64,000 bases of DNA from Accumulibacter phosphatis. GTDB lineage: Bacteria > Pseudomonadota > Gammaproteobacteria > Burkholderiales > Rhodocyclaceae. Below are positions 1-7,274 of this stretch, one piece after another (position 1 is the stretch's first letter; the number at the start of each line of letters is the position of its first letter). The stretch is taken from positions 868,001 through 932,000 of the forward strand of contig NC_013194.1 in the NCBI RefSeq assembly GCF_000024165.1. Direction: 5' to 3'. The translations under genes and the position numbers were made by a program. The notes under the pieces are model-generated. The model saw nothing but the letters and a program-made list of their open reading frames with translations. It was not told the origin of the DNA and did no database searches.

Positions 1-326
1 TCACCGGTTTCACCGGTGCGGATGCGGACGACTTGTTCAATGGACGAGATGAAGATCTTGCCGTCGCCGATCTTGCCGGTACTGGCAGATTTTTCGATCG
101 CTTCGATCACCTGGTCGAGAATGTCGTTCTTGATCGCCGCTTCGACTTTCACTTTCGGCAGGAAGTCGACGACATACTCGGCGCCGCGATACAACTCGGT
201 ATGGCCCTTCTGGCGGCCGAAGCCCTTGACTTCGGTGACCGTGATGCCCTGCACACCGATCGCCGACAAGGCTTCTCGTACTTCGTCAAGCTTGAATGGC
301 TTGATGATGGCGGTAACCAGTTTCAT
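1..326 (-). CDS. glnK: Nitrogen regulatory protein P-II (GlnK/GlnB), 3' end cut by the window edge
   Basis: Trimeric PII signal protein that senses 2-oxoglutarate and ATP/ADP and controls ammonium transport and nitrogen regulation. The reading frame starts MKLVTAIIKPFKLDEVREAL and carries the T-loop GHTELYRGAEY, with the uridylylation tyrosine at residue 51, then the B-loop TGKIGDGKIF. About 108 of the usual 112 residues are present; the last few lie beyond base 1. It follows the TorF-like porin gene after 55 bases, so it is probably the second gene of that operon. An amtB gene often comes next in related bacteria but would lie outside the window. glnK is preferred over glnB because of this context; sequence alone does not separate them. 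Confidence 0.93.
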   Translation of the reverse strand, partial: MKLVTAIIKPFKLDEVREALSAIGVQGITVTEVKGFGRQKGHTELYRGAEYVVDFLPKVKVEAAIKNDILDQVIEAIEKSASTGKIGDGKIFISSIEQVVRIRTGETG

Positions 327-343
327 TTTGTACTCCATATTCA

Positions 344-363
344 GGGGAGGACCTTCCCTCCCC
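344..363 (-). repeat. Intergenic hairpin between porin gene and glnK
   Basis: A perfect 7-bp inverted repeat (GGGGAGG/CCTCCCC) with a 6-base loop sits between the porin stop and the glnK ribosome-binding region. No T-run follows, so it is not a classical terminator. It may stabilise the upstream transcript or set the ratio of the two products; that role is inference. Confidence 0.5.
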
Positions 364-381
364 GGTTGAACGAATGATTGC

Positions 382-1260
382 CTAGAAGGTGCGGCTGACC
401 GAAAGCACGGCTATGGCACGACCGGCGTCCTTGGTGTGTGAGCCGAAGGTGATGACCCCATGGTTGTCGGAGTTCGAGTTGGTGAAGCAATACGGTTGGT
501 AGGTGGACGCCCCGGAGCAATTGCCGGAGGCGTTGGTGTCGACGTAGGAGAGTGCCACCAGCCACCCGCTCAGGTCCTTGGTTACCCCGAGTTTCCAGTC
601 GGTGTAATCGCCGTTATGAACGTTCTTCAGGTTCAGCCTGCCGACGTGAGCGTTGATACCCCAGCCGTCGCCAAGGTCGTAGTTGGCGGACAGGTCCAGG
701 TATTGGCTGCCATGGGTGTTCTTGCCCGTGGACACGCCAGCGCTATCGACGCCGCGCAGCGAGAAGTAGTCGTCGACCGAGTAGAAGTACTTCAGAGACA
801 GGAACTTCCAGGAGCCGCCGATGTACAACTCCTTGTTGTTAACGGCCCCGGAGTTGGCGCCGATCCCGAGACCGCTGGCGTCAGAACCGGGGTAGTAGTA
901 GTAGATCGCGCCGACGTCGATTCCGAAATCGCCGAATGTCGCCTTGTAGCCCCCGTAGAAGTCCATTTCGAGGTTGCCGTCCGGGAAGCCGGCGCCGGAA
1001 CTGACGTTCGAGTTCCAGTTGCCGACGTAGAAGCCGCTGGCATGCGCGTAGTCGAAGCCGCCCTGCAGGGCAGGCTTGCCGAAAGTCTGGTCGATGCCGC
1101 GGAAGCGGTAGCTGCTGAAAAGTCCGAGATTGCCAGTCAGCGGTGCCGTGGTGGTGGCGGCTACAGGTGCCGCGTCGGCCTGCCCGGGGTCGGGAGTCTG
1201 GGCGATGGCCGGCGCCGCGAGGGCTGCCGACAGCGTCGTGGCAAGAGCGAGTTTCTTCAT
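382..1260 (-). CDS. TorF-family putative porin (conserved outer-membrane barrel)
   Basis: Predicted outer-membrane beta-barrel of 292 residues. The chosen start (MKKLALATT) gives a clean signal peptide ending near APAIAQ; a longer frame exists upstream but lacks a secretion signal, and GAGGAT lies just before this ATG. Mature features are alternating aromatic strands such as FSSYRFRGIDQT and GFYVGNWNSN and a C-terminal phenylalanine (VSRTF), the usual BAM signature. The family (TIGR02001 type) often precedes glnK-amtB in betaproteobacteria. A sigma-54 promoter match upstream and glnK downstream suggest nitrogen control and uptake of a nitrogen compound. The substrate cannot be read from the sequence. 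Confidence 0.85.
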   Translation of the reverse strand: MKKLALATTLSAALAAPAIAQTPDPGQADAAPVAATTTAPLTGNLGLFSSYRFRGIDQTFGKPALQGGFDYAHASGFYVGNWNSNVSSGAGFPDGNLEMDFYGGYKATFGDFGIDVGAIYYYYPGSDASGLGIGANSGAVNNKELYIGGSWKFLSLKYFYSVDDYFSLRGVDSAGVSTGKNTHGSQYLDLSANYDLGDGWGINAHVGRLNLKNVHNGDYTDWKLGVTKDLSGWLVALSYVDTNASGNCSGASTYQPYCFTNSNSDNHGVITFGSHTKDAGRAIAVLSVSRTF

Positions 1261-1306
1261 GGTGAAATCCTCAAGCAGGGAAAGAAAAGGATGCTGGCTA
1301 CTTCCT

Positions 1307-1322
1307 AGCACTTTCCATGCCA
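1307..1322 (-). promoter_or_regulatory. Sigma-54 (RpoN) promoter for the porin-glnK operon
   Basis: On the minus strand the 16-mer TGGCATGGAAAGTGCT has the -24 GG and -12 GC elements exactly 10 bases apart and matches most of the consensus TGGCACN5TTGCA. Transcription would start about 12 bases further on, some 35-40 bases before the porin ATG. It fits the NtrC-type control expected for glnK operons. I did not identify a definite NtrC site. Confidence 0.7.
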
Positions 1323-1501
1323 GAAATGTTTTTTTGATAAATCCGTTGCTTGTCGCTCGTCGGCTTCCCCGGCCGCACTATGTCGCACTGCGTTAGCGCG
1401 GCGACGGGGATTTTTGCACCGCTGTGGTGCGTGACCTGCCGGGGGGCAGGCCTATGCTAAACTCGGCTTCCTGCCAACCCTTTCGCCGACCGGTGGATAC
1501 G

Positions 1502-1747
1502 ATGCTCGACCCCAGAATCCTTGAAGACCTCGGTGCCCGCCTGAGCGGCCTCCTGGCTGCCAGTCCGGCGGCCGACATCGAGAAGAACGCCCGTGTCCTG
1601 CTCGCCAGCGTCTTTGCCAAGCTGGATCTGGTGACGCGCGAGGAGTTCGATATCCAGACACAGGTCCTGCAGCGCACCCGAGAAAAGCTGAAGGCGCTGG
1701 AGGCGCGCCTCGACCGGTTGGAAAACCCGCCCGACCGGCCGGCCTGA
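1502..1747 (+). CDS. ubiK: Ubiquinone biosynthesis accessory factor UbiK (BMFP family)
   Basis: Small 81-residue protein that in Escherichia coli and Salmonella supports aerobic ubiquinone synthesis together with UbiJ. The sequence starts MLDPRILEDLGARLSGLL, followed by an amphipathic region and a C-terminal coiled coil (QVLQRTREKLKALEARLDRLE), the usual BMFP layout. The start is the ATG at 1502, preceded by GGTGG; an upstream in-frame extension has no family resemblance. comM follows in the same direction after 220 bases, a common neighbour in betaproteobacteria. Confidence 0.88.
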   Translation: MLDPRILEDLGARLSGLLAASPAADIEKNARVLLASVFAKLDLVTREEFDIQTQVLQRTREKLKALEARLDRLENPPDRPA

Positions 1748-1967
1748 CCCGCGCAGGCCGGCCGCTGGTCAAGAGTGCCCCGCGCCTTCAACGGTTGCCC
1801 AGGGGGTGGCGGCGCCACTCTTGGAAGCAGGGTGCGGCCGGATTCGCCGACGACAGGGCGGCGCACGGCGCCTATGGCCGGTCGTCCCGCGCCATGTCAC
1901 TCGCAGTAGCAGGCGCCCCTTTTCACGTGCAGTTTGTCTAGACTGCGGTTTTCCAAGGCTCCTTGCC

Positions 1968-3467
1968 ATGCCGCTCGCCATTGTTCACAGTCGTGGTCTG
2001 GATGGACTCTTCGCTCCGGAGGTGGCTGTCGAGGTGCATCTGGCTGGCGGTCTGCCGAGTGTCACGCTGGTCGGGCTACCCGATACCGAAGTCAAGGAAG
2101 CGCGCGATCGGGTCAGGGCGGCGCTGCAGAACTCGGGTTTCGACTTCCCGAGCAAGCGCATCACGGTCAACCTCGCGCCGGCCGACCTGCCGAAGGAGTC
2201 CGGTCGCTTCGACCTGCCGATCGCGCTGGGCATCCTCGCGGCTTCGGGCCAGATCCCGACGTCGGCACTCGCCGGCTACGAGTTCGCTGGTGAGCTGTCG
2301 CTCTCGGGGGAACTGCGGCCGATTCGCGGCGCGCTCGCCATGGTTCTCGCCGCCGGCAGCCGCGGGCGCAGCTTTGTCCTGCCGTCAAGCAGCGCCCGCG
2401 AGGCCGCCCTGGCCGGGACGGTGCGGGTGCTCACGGCTGACAACCTGCTCGAGGTCTGCGCACATCTGATCGGGCAGGGCCAACTCAGCGAATGCCTGGC
2501 CGTCGTCGAGCTTGCCGACGAGGACGCGGACTATCCCGATCTCGCCGACGTGCGGGGTCAGGTGCAGGCCAAGCGCGCACTCGAGATCGCCGCCGCGGGT
2601 GGGCATTCGATCCTCCTCGTCGGCCCGCCGGGTACCGGCAAGTCCATGCTCGCCAGCCGGCTGCCCGGCTTGCTGCCGCCGATGACCGAGGCGGCGGCGC
2701 TCGAATCGGCGGCCGTGCTGTCCCTGGCCGGGCAGTTCCGGCCCGATCGCTTTCGCCGCCATCCCTACCGGGCGCCGCACCATACGGCGTCGTCGGCGGC
2801 GCTGGTCGGCGGCGGCAGCATCCCGAGCCCGGGCGAGATCTCGCTCGCCCATCAGGGTGTTCTTTTCCTCGACGAGATTCCCGAGTTCGACCGCCGCGTA
2901 CTGGAAGCACTGCGCGAGCCGTTGGACTCAGGGCGCATTCACATTTCGCGCGCCGCGCGTCAGGCCGAGTTTCCGGCCCAGTTCCAGCTCGTCGCGGCGA
3001 TGAACCCCTGTCCTTGCGGTTATCACGGCGATTCGCGCGGCCGTTGCCGGTGTACGCCGGATCAGGTGCTGCGTTATCGTCGCCGGCTCTCCGGCCCACT
3101 GCTCGACCGTATCGACCTGCAGATCGAAGTCCCGGCGCTGCCCGCCGAAGTCTTGCAGCAGGCGCCCGATGGCGAAGCCTCGGCGAGCGTTCGCGCGCGT
3201 GTTGCGCAAGCCCGGGAGAGGCAGATCAGACGACAGGGGAAAGCCAATGCGCGGCTGACGGCGAAGGAGATTGACCAGTACTGTCAGCCCGCGGCGGCAG
3301 CGGCGGCGCTGCTGAAACACGCGATCAGCCGCTTCGAGCTATCGGCGCGAGCTTTCCACCGCCTGCTCAAGGTGGCGCGGACAATTTCCGATCTGGCCGG
3401 GAGCGACACCATCGAGGCGCAGCACGTGGCTGAAGCCGTGCAGTACCGCCGCTTCGCGAAGGATTGA
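1968..3467 (+). CDS. comM: ComM/YifB-family Mg-chelatase-like AAA+ ATPase
   Basis: Homologue of ComM, the AAA+ branch-migration helicase that helps integrate foreign DNA during natural transformation. The 499-residue protein has the N-terminal ChlI-like domain (SRGLDGLFAPEVAVEVHLAG), a Walker A motif GPPGTGKS near residues 219-226, Walker B LFLDEIPEF near residue 298, a cysteine cluster NPCPCGYHGDSRGRCRC in the ATPase region, and a C-terminal Mg-chelatase helical domain (SARAFHRLLKVARTI). The start is the ATG of MPLAIVHSRG, which matches family N-termini; a longer 54-residue extension is unlikely to be translated. Length is typical. Confidence 0.92.
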   Translation: MPLAIVHSRGLDGLFAPEVAVEVHLAGGLPSVTLVGLPDTEVKEARDRVRAALQNSGFDFPSKRITVNLAPADLPKESGRFDLPIALGILAASGQIPTSALAGYEFAGELSLSGELRPIRGALAMVLAAGSRGRSFVLPSSSAREAALAGTVRVLTADNLLEVCAHLIGQGQLSECLAVVELADEDADYPDLADVRGQVQAKRALEIAAAGGHSILLVGPPGTGKSMLASRLPGLLPPMTEAAALESAAVLSLAGQFRPDRFRRHPYRAPHHTASSAALVGGGSIPSPGEISLAHQGVLFLDEIPEFDRRVLEALREPLDSGRIHISRAARQAEFPAQFQLVAAMNPCPCGYHGDSRGRCRCTPDQVLRYRRRLSGPLLDRIDLQIEVPALPAEVLQQAPDGEASASVRARVAQARERQIRRQGKANARLTAKEIDQYCQPAAAAAALLKHAISRFELSARAFHRLLKVARTISDLAGSDTIEAQHVAEAVQYRRFAKD

Positions 3468-3468
3468 T

Positions 3469-4752
3469 GTGGCCGATTCGCAGCTCTCGCCGGCGCCGCG
3501 CGGGATTGCCTTCATGCTGGCCGCGCTGGCGGCCCTCGGTCCTTTCTCGATCGATACCTACCTGCCGTCGTTTCACGACATCGGCGCGTCGCTGCACGCC
3601 ACGCCCCTGCAAGTCCAGCAGACGCTGACCGCGTACCTGTTGCCGTTCGCGCTGATGACGCTGTGGCATGGCGCGATCTCGGATGCCTTGGGCCGGCGGC
3701 GGGTGATTCTCGTCACGGTCGCCCTGTTTGCGCTGGCCTCGGCCGGCTGCATGCTGGCGACACGCATCGAACACCTCTGGTTGCTGCGGGCGCTGCAGGG
3801 GATGACCGGCGGTGCCGGTATCGTCATCAGCCGGGCGATCGTTCGCGACTTGTACGATGGGCCACCGGCACAGCGCCTGATTTCGCAGATCACCATGATG
3901 TTCGCCGTGGCCCCGGCGGTGGCGCCCGTGCTCGGCGGCTGGTTGCAGGCCTGGTTCGGCTGGCGCTCGGTGTTTGCCTTCCTGGCGCTGAGCAGCGCTG
4001 CCCTGTGGCTGGCCTCCTGGTATCTGCTCCCGGAAACGCTGCCACGGCATCGGCGCCAGTCGCTGCACGCCGGCTATCTGGTCCGCAGCTACTGGCAGGT
4101 ACTCACTTCGCGGCCGTTCCTGCTGGTTTGTGGTGCACTGGCGTTCAATTTCGCCGCCTTCTTCATCTATGTGCTCTCGGCCCCGGTCTTCTTGATGCAC
4201 CACCTGGGCGTTGCGGCGACCGGTTTCCTGTGGCTGTTCGGCCCGGCGATGGGCGGCCTGATGATCGGCGCCTGGTTGTCGGGCCGCTGCGCCGGCAAGT
4301 TGTCGCTGCCGCGCACGATCGCCGCCGGCTACCTGGTGATGGGTCTCGCCGTCGTGCTCAATATTGGCCTCAATCTGGCCTGGCCGCCAGCGCTGCCGTG
4401 GAGCGTGCTGCCGATCTTCGTATTCACGCTCGGCATGTCGCTGGCCATGCCCTGCCTGACCCTGCAGGCGCTCGATCTGTTTCCCGAAAAGCGTGGCCTG
4501 GCGGCTTCCTGCCAGGGCTTCCTGCAGGCCGGATTCAACGCTTTCGCGGCCGCCTTGATCGCCCCCGCGCTCTGGGGATCGACGCTCTCTCTGGCGTTGG
4601 GCATGGGCGGCCTGCTGCTGCTGGGTATCTTCGCCACGCTGATTCATCAACGGCGAAGCGTTTGCTGCCTCATCCGGTCTGCCTGCCACCGGTTTCCCTG
4701 GCAAACGGCAGCAGGCACAGCGAGACGACGATGCAGGCGGCCATCAGGCTGA
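3469..4752 (+). CDS. Bcr/CflA-type multidrug MFS transporter
   Basis: Twelve-helix drug/proton antiporter-like protein of 427 residues with GTG start one base after the comM stop, so it is probably co-transcribed with comM. Family marks are ALGPFSIDTYLPSF in helix 1, the loop motif GAISDALGRRRVIL and QGMTGGAGIVISRAIVRD around helices 4-5, matching Bcr/CflA proteins. Helix 12 ends near LIHQRR. The remaining Arg/Cys-rich tail (codons after about 4660) is encoded within the 3' end of the convergent neighbour and has no family character, so read-through into that gene is tolerated. Substrate unknown. Confidence 0.85.
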   Translation: MADSQLSPAPRGIAFMLAALAALGPFSIDTYLPSFHDIGASLHATPLQVQQTLTAYLLPFALMTLWHGAISDALGRRRVILVTVALFALASAGCMLATRIEHLWLLRALQGMTGGAGIVISRAIVRDLYDGPPAQRLISQITMMFAVAPAVAPVLGGWLQAWFGWRSVFAFLALSSAALWLASWYLLPETLPRHRRQSLHAGYLVRSYWQVLTSRPFLLVCGALAFNFAAFFIYVLSAPVFLMHHLGVAATGFLWLFGPAMGGLMIGAWLSGRCAGKLSLPRTIAAGYLVMGLAVVLNIGLNLAWPPALPWSVLPIFVFTLGMSLAMPCLTLQALDLFPEKRGLAASCQGFLQAGFNAFAAALIAPALWGSTLSLALGMGGLLLLGIFATLIHQRRSVCCLIRSACHRFPWQTAAGTARRRCRRPSG

Positions 4753-5956
4753 AGGCCGCCTGATACGCGCCGGCGTCGTAGAGGCGCGCACCCGCCGCCG
4801 TGGCTCCCCGCCAGTGGCGGTCGAGAAGCCAGCCGACAGCGGGTTGCAGCAGCATGCCGCCGAGTAGCGGCCCCATGTTGCAGATGCCGGCGGCGGTGCC
4901 CACCAGACGCGTGGGTACCGACTCCTTGGCGAAAGCAAAGCCGATGATCAGGTTGCCCGAGAACAGGCCGGTAAACAGCAGGGCGACGATCAACAGCCAG
5001 AGCGGTAGCGGCGCGAAGATGATCAGCAACCATCCGGCGAGCGCCGCGGCGGTCGTCCACACGTAGAGCGGCCGGCGACGGCCGAGACGTTCGGAGAGCG
5101 TGCCGAGCAGTGGCCCGCCGATGGCCCAGGCGATCAGCAGCAGCGAGGTGATCGCCGCCGCGCTCCGCGTCTCCAGACCGTGCACCTGGCGCAGATAGGG
5201 AACACCCCACAGTCCGGCGAACGTGAGAACGGCGCCGGCAACGCCAATCGGCGCGATCAGGAGGATCCAGATGTTCCGGTAAGAAAGGACCTCGGCCATT
5301 CCGCGCAGGATCGACCCGTGCTGCCCGCCAGCCGACGCTGCCGGCGCATGGCTGGCGTGGGCCAGATCGCGCGGGTCATCACGGACGCGCAGCCAGATGG
5401 CCAGCGAGAGCAGGCCGGTGACGGCCGCCGAGACGCCCATCACCGGACGCCAGCCCCAGGTTTCGATCAGCATTCGTAGCGGCACGCCGGCAATCACGCC
5501 GCCAACGACGCCAAAGGTCAGCGCCATTCCGGACGCCAGGGCGAACTGCCGTGCGGCGAACCAGTGTGTGGCGAGCTTGAGCATCGACACGAAGGCAACG
5601 GCGACCGACGCGCCGATCAGCAAGCGTCCGGCGCTGGCCCACCAGAAGTCGGGCGAGCACGCGAAAATTGCCGTGCCGATGGCGGCCACCGCCGCACCCG
5701 CGGTCAACAGGCGGCGCGGTCCCCAGCGATCGGCGAGTATTCCGGTCGGGATCTGCATGGCCACGTAGGAATAGAAGTAGAACGCCGAGAGATTGCCGAG
5801 TTCGCTGGCGCCGATGGCGAACTCCTGCATCAGGCGGTCTGTCATCACCGCCGGGGCGACGCGCTGGTAGAAGCCGATCAGGTACAGCAGAGCCGCCAGC
5901 CCCCACACACTCCACGCGACGGCGGCCGGCGGGTGGCCGTGCTCGCTCGCGTTCAC
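4670..5956 (-). CDS. MFS transporter
   Basis: Membrane transporter of 428 residues with twelve predicted helices. The first helix begins WSVWGLAALLYLIGFYQRVAP, followed by the loop motif GILADRWGPRRLL between helices 2 and 3 and a second repeat with GTLSERLGRRRPLYV. The layout resembles organic-anion or nitrate-type MFS proteins of betaproteobacteria, but no substrate signature is clear. Its 3' end overlaps the convergent Bcr-type gene by 83 bases. The start MNASEHGHPP leaves a short cytoplasmic tail before helix 1. A 224-base gap separates it from the divergent lipoprotein gene. Confidence 0.82.
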   Translation of the reverse strand: MNASEHGHPPAAVAWSVWGLAALLYLIGFYQRVAPAVMTDRLMQEFAIGASELGNLSAFYFYSYVAMQIPTGILADRWGPRRLLTAGAAVAAIGTAIFACSPDFWWASAGRLLIGASVAVAFVSMLKLATHWFAARQFALASGMALTFGVVGGVIAGVPLRMLIETWGWRPVMGVSAAVTGLLSLAIWLRVRDDPRDLAHASHAPAASAGGQHGSILRGMAEVLSYRNIWILLIAPIGVAGAVLTFAGLWGVPYLRQVHGLETRSAAAITSLLLIAWAIGGPLLGTLSERLGRRRPLYVWTTAAALAGWLLIIFAPLPLWLLIVALLFTGLFSGNLIIGFAFAKESVPTRLVGTAAGICNMGPLLGGMLLQPAVGWLLDRHWRGATAAGARLYDAGAYQAAFSLMAACIVVSLCLLPFARETGGRQTG

Positions 5957-6123
5957 TGCCGTTTCCCGTCTGTACCAGCGATGTTGCGGCCGCCGGCACG
6001 CCAGCGGTCAGTTCTCGGGCGGTACCCGGGGCCACGCCGCCCGGGCAGCGGCGCCGTCGGCAGATGGCGGGTGCATCCGGGGGATTCGCGCGCGCTCACG
6101 GAACTCCTTCGCCTGCGTTCGTC

Positions 6124-6129
6124 TATACT
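6124..6129 (+). promoter_or_regulatory. Candidate -10 element upstream of BamE-like lipoprotein gene
   Basis: TATACT lies about 50 bases before the lipoprotein ATG. No convincing -35 hexamer is present at 16-18 bases. The same element followed by CGCGG recurs upstream of the TrpB-like gene at 7233. Assignment rests on sequence alone. Confidence 0.4.
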
Positions 6130-6180
6130 CGCGGCTTGGCGCCAGCGATTCTAGCCGGTGTGAGTGGAGCACGGAAAGAC

Positions 6181-6669
6181 ATGTTCGGGAAACTCCTTGC
6201 AGGTTTGCTACTGACCGGTGCGCTCGCCCTCGTCGTGTCCGCCTGCGACGTCGACAAGCTGAGCCGTCTCAGACCCGGCAGTTCCAGCGCCGACGAGGTG
6301 CGGCAGGTGATGGGCAAGCCGAACCTCGAGTGGCGCGACGAGGATGGTACGCGCATCTGGGAGTATCCGCGCACCCCCGAGGGAATGGTCAACTACATGC
6401 TCGTCATTGGCCCCGATCAGGTCCTGCGCGAGGTGCGGCAAGTGCTGACCGAGGAGAATTTCAGCAAAGTCAGGCCCGGCATGCGCATGGATGATGTCCG
6501 CTACCTGCTCGGCCAGCCGGCTCATCAGGTGCGTTTTCCGCTGAACCAGGAAACCGTCTGGGACTGGAAGACGAAGGTCGAGCCGGGAATGGAGTGGTAC
6601 TTCAATGTCCATTTCAGTGACCGCGGTGTGGTGACCAGGACGAGTACCAACTTCGTCCCCAAGGGCTGA
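6181..6669 (+). CDS. BamE/SmpA-like outer-membrane lipoprotein, paralogue A
   Basis: Predicted lipoprotein of 162 residues. The signal peptide ends in the lipobox-like VVSAC, giving a lipidated cysteine at about residue 22. Two SmpA/OmlA-like units follow: RPGSSSADEVRQVMGKP with EWRDEDG, and RPGMRMDDVRYLLGQP with VWDWKTK. Each pairs the Pro-Gly helix-start motif typical of BamE with a strand-rich part. Genuine BamE is about 110 residues with one unit, so this is a BamE-domain relative rather than clearly the BAM subunit. A paralogue lies at 44373-44906. It stands alone between a divergent MFS gene and speD. Confidence 0.8.
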   Translation: MFGKLLAGLLLTGALALVVSACDVDKLSRLRPGSSSADEVRQVMGKPNLEWRDEDGTRIWEYPRTPEGMVNYMLVIGPDQVLREVRQVLTEENFSKVRPGMRMDDVRYLLGQPAHQVRFPLNQETVWDWKTKVEPGMEWYFNVHFSDRGVVTRTSTNFVPKG

Positions 6670-6756
6670 GAGGCATGCGCTGCCGGGGGCGACCGGTGAC
6701 TGCCGCCGGGTGGTGGCTCGCGCGGGCCGCCGCCGCCCAGGCCGCGGCTCGCCAAT

Positions 6757-6784
6757 CGCTTCGCCGCTCGCTTCGCCGCTCGCG
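6757..6784. repeat. Short tandem repeat, 12-base unit, 2.3 copies
   Basis: Two perfect head-to-tail copies of CGCTTCGCCGCT followed by a partial third lie just upstream of speD. They are outside the called genes and make this stretch prone to slippage. No function is evident. Confidence 0.7.
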
Positions 6785-6805
6785 CTACGACGTCCTGGAG
6801 CTGTC

Positions 6806-7216
6806 ATGCATGGCCTGCACCTGATCGCCGAACTCTACGACTGCCGCTGCGAGGCGCGCTTCCTGGATGACGTGGCGACGCTGCAGGAAACCTGCCTGGC
6901 GGTGTGTTCGACCCCAGGGTTGACGCCCGTTGCGCAGGCCTTTCACCAGTTCGGCAGTGCGCGGGAACCGGCTGGCGCGACCGGCGCCGTGATCCTGGCC
7001 GAGTCGCATCTGGCTGTTCACACCTGGCCCGAAGTGCGGGCGGTAACGCTCGATCTTTACGTGTGCAACTTCAGCCAGGACAACAGTGCCGCAGCGCGTC
7101 TTGCCTGCGACCGACTGATCCGCGCCTTTGCGCCGTGCCGCGTGGTCCAGCGCGAGTTGGCTCGCGGTGTTCCGGACGCGGTCGCCGCTCCGGGGCGGGT
7201 CGGCGGAAGTGAATAG
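6806..7216 (+). CDS. speD: S-adenosylmethionine decarboxylase proenzyme (class IB type)
   Basis: Pyruvoyl enzyme that decarboxylates S-adenosylmethionine to provide the aminopropyl group for spermidine. The 136-residue proenzyme carries the cleavage motif ESHLAVHTWPE. Self-cleavage before Ser67 would generate the pyruvoyl group; His72 and Cys87 lie 5 and 20 residues further on, the same spacing as the processing and catalytic residues of the Thermotoga enzyme. The start MHGLHLIAELYDC matches family N-termini and follows TGGAG. No spermidine synthase gene (speE) lies nearby, so its partner must be elsewhere or absent. The C-terminal 20 residues are low in complexity. Confidence 0.9.
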   Translation: MHGLHLIAELYDCRCEARFLDDVATLQETCLAVCSTPGLTPVAQAFHQFGSAREPAGATGAVILAESHLAVHTWPEVRAVTLDLYVCNFSQDNSAAARLACDRLIRAFAPCRVVQRELARGVPDAVAAPGRVGGSE

Positions 7217-7232
7217 GCGAGGCGGCGAAGGG

Positions 7233-7238
7233 TATACT
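7233..7238 (+). promoter_or_regulatory. Candidate -10 element before the TrpB-like gene
   Basis: TATACT followed by CGCGG lies about 40 bases ahead of the GTG start at 7275. It shares eleven bases (TATACTCGCGG) with the candidate element at 6124. No clear -35 box is seen. Confidence 0.4.
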
Positions 7239-7274
7239 CGCGGTTTTCGATCAACAGCAACGTCAGGGGGCTGC

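Noticed and set aside
3367..4704. A 445-codon minus-strand frame opposite the Bcr/CflA transporter
   Set aside because: The translation is Gln/Arg-rich low complexity with no membrane helices or motifs; the plus-strand frame is a clear transporter.
6757..6784. Possible CRISPR-like or mobile-element repeat
   Set aside because: Only two full copies of a 12-base unit with no spacers; it is a simple tandem duplication.
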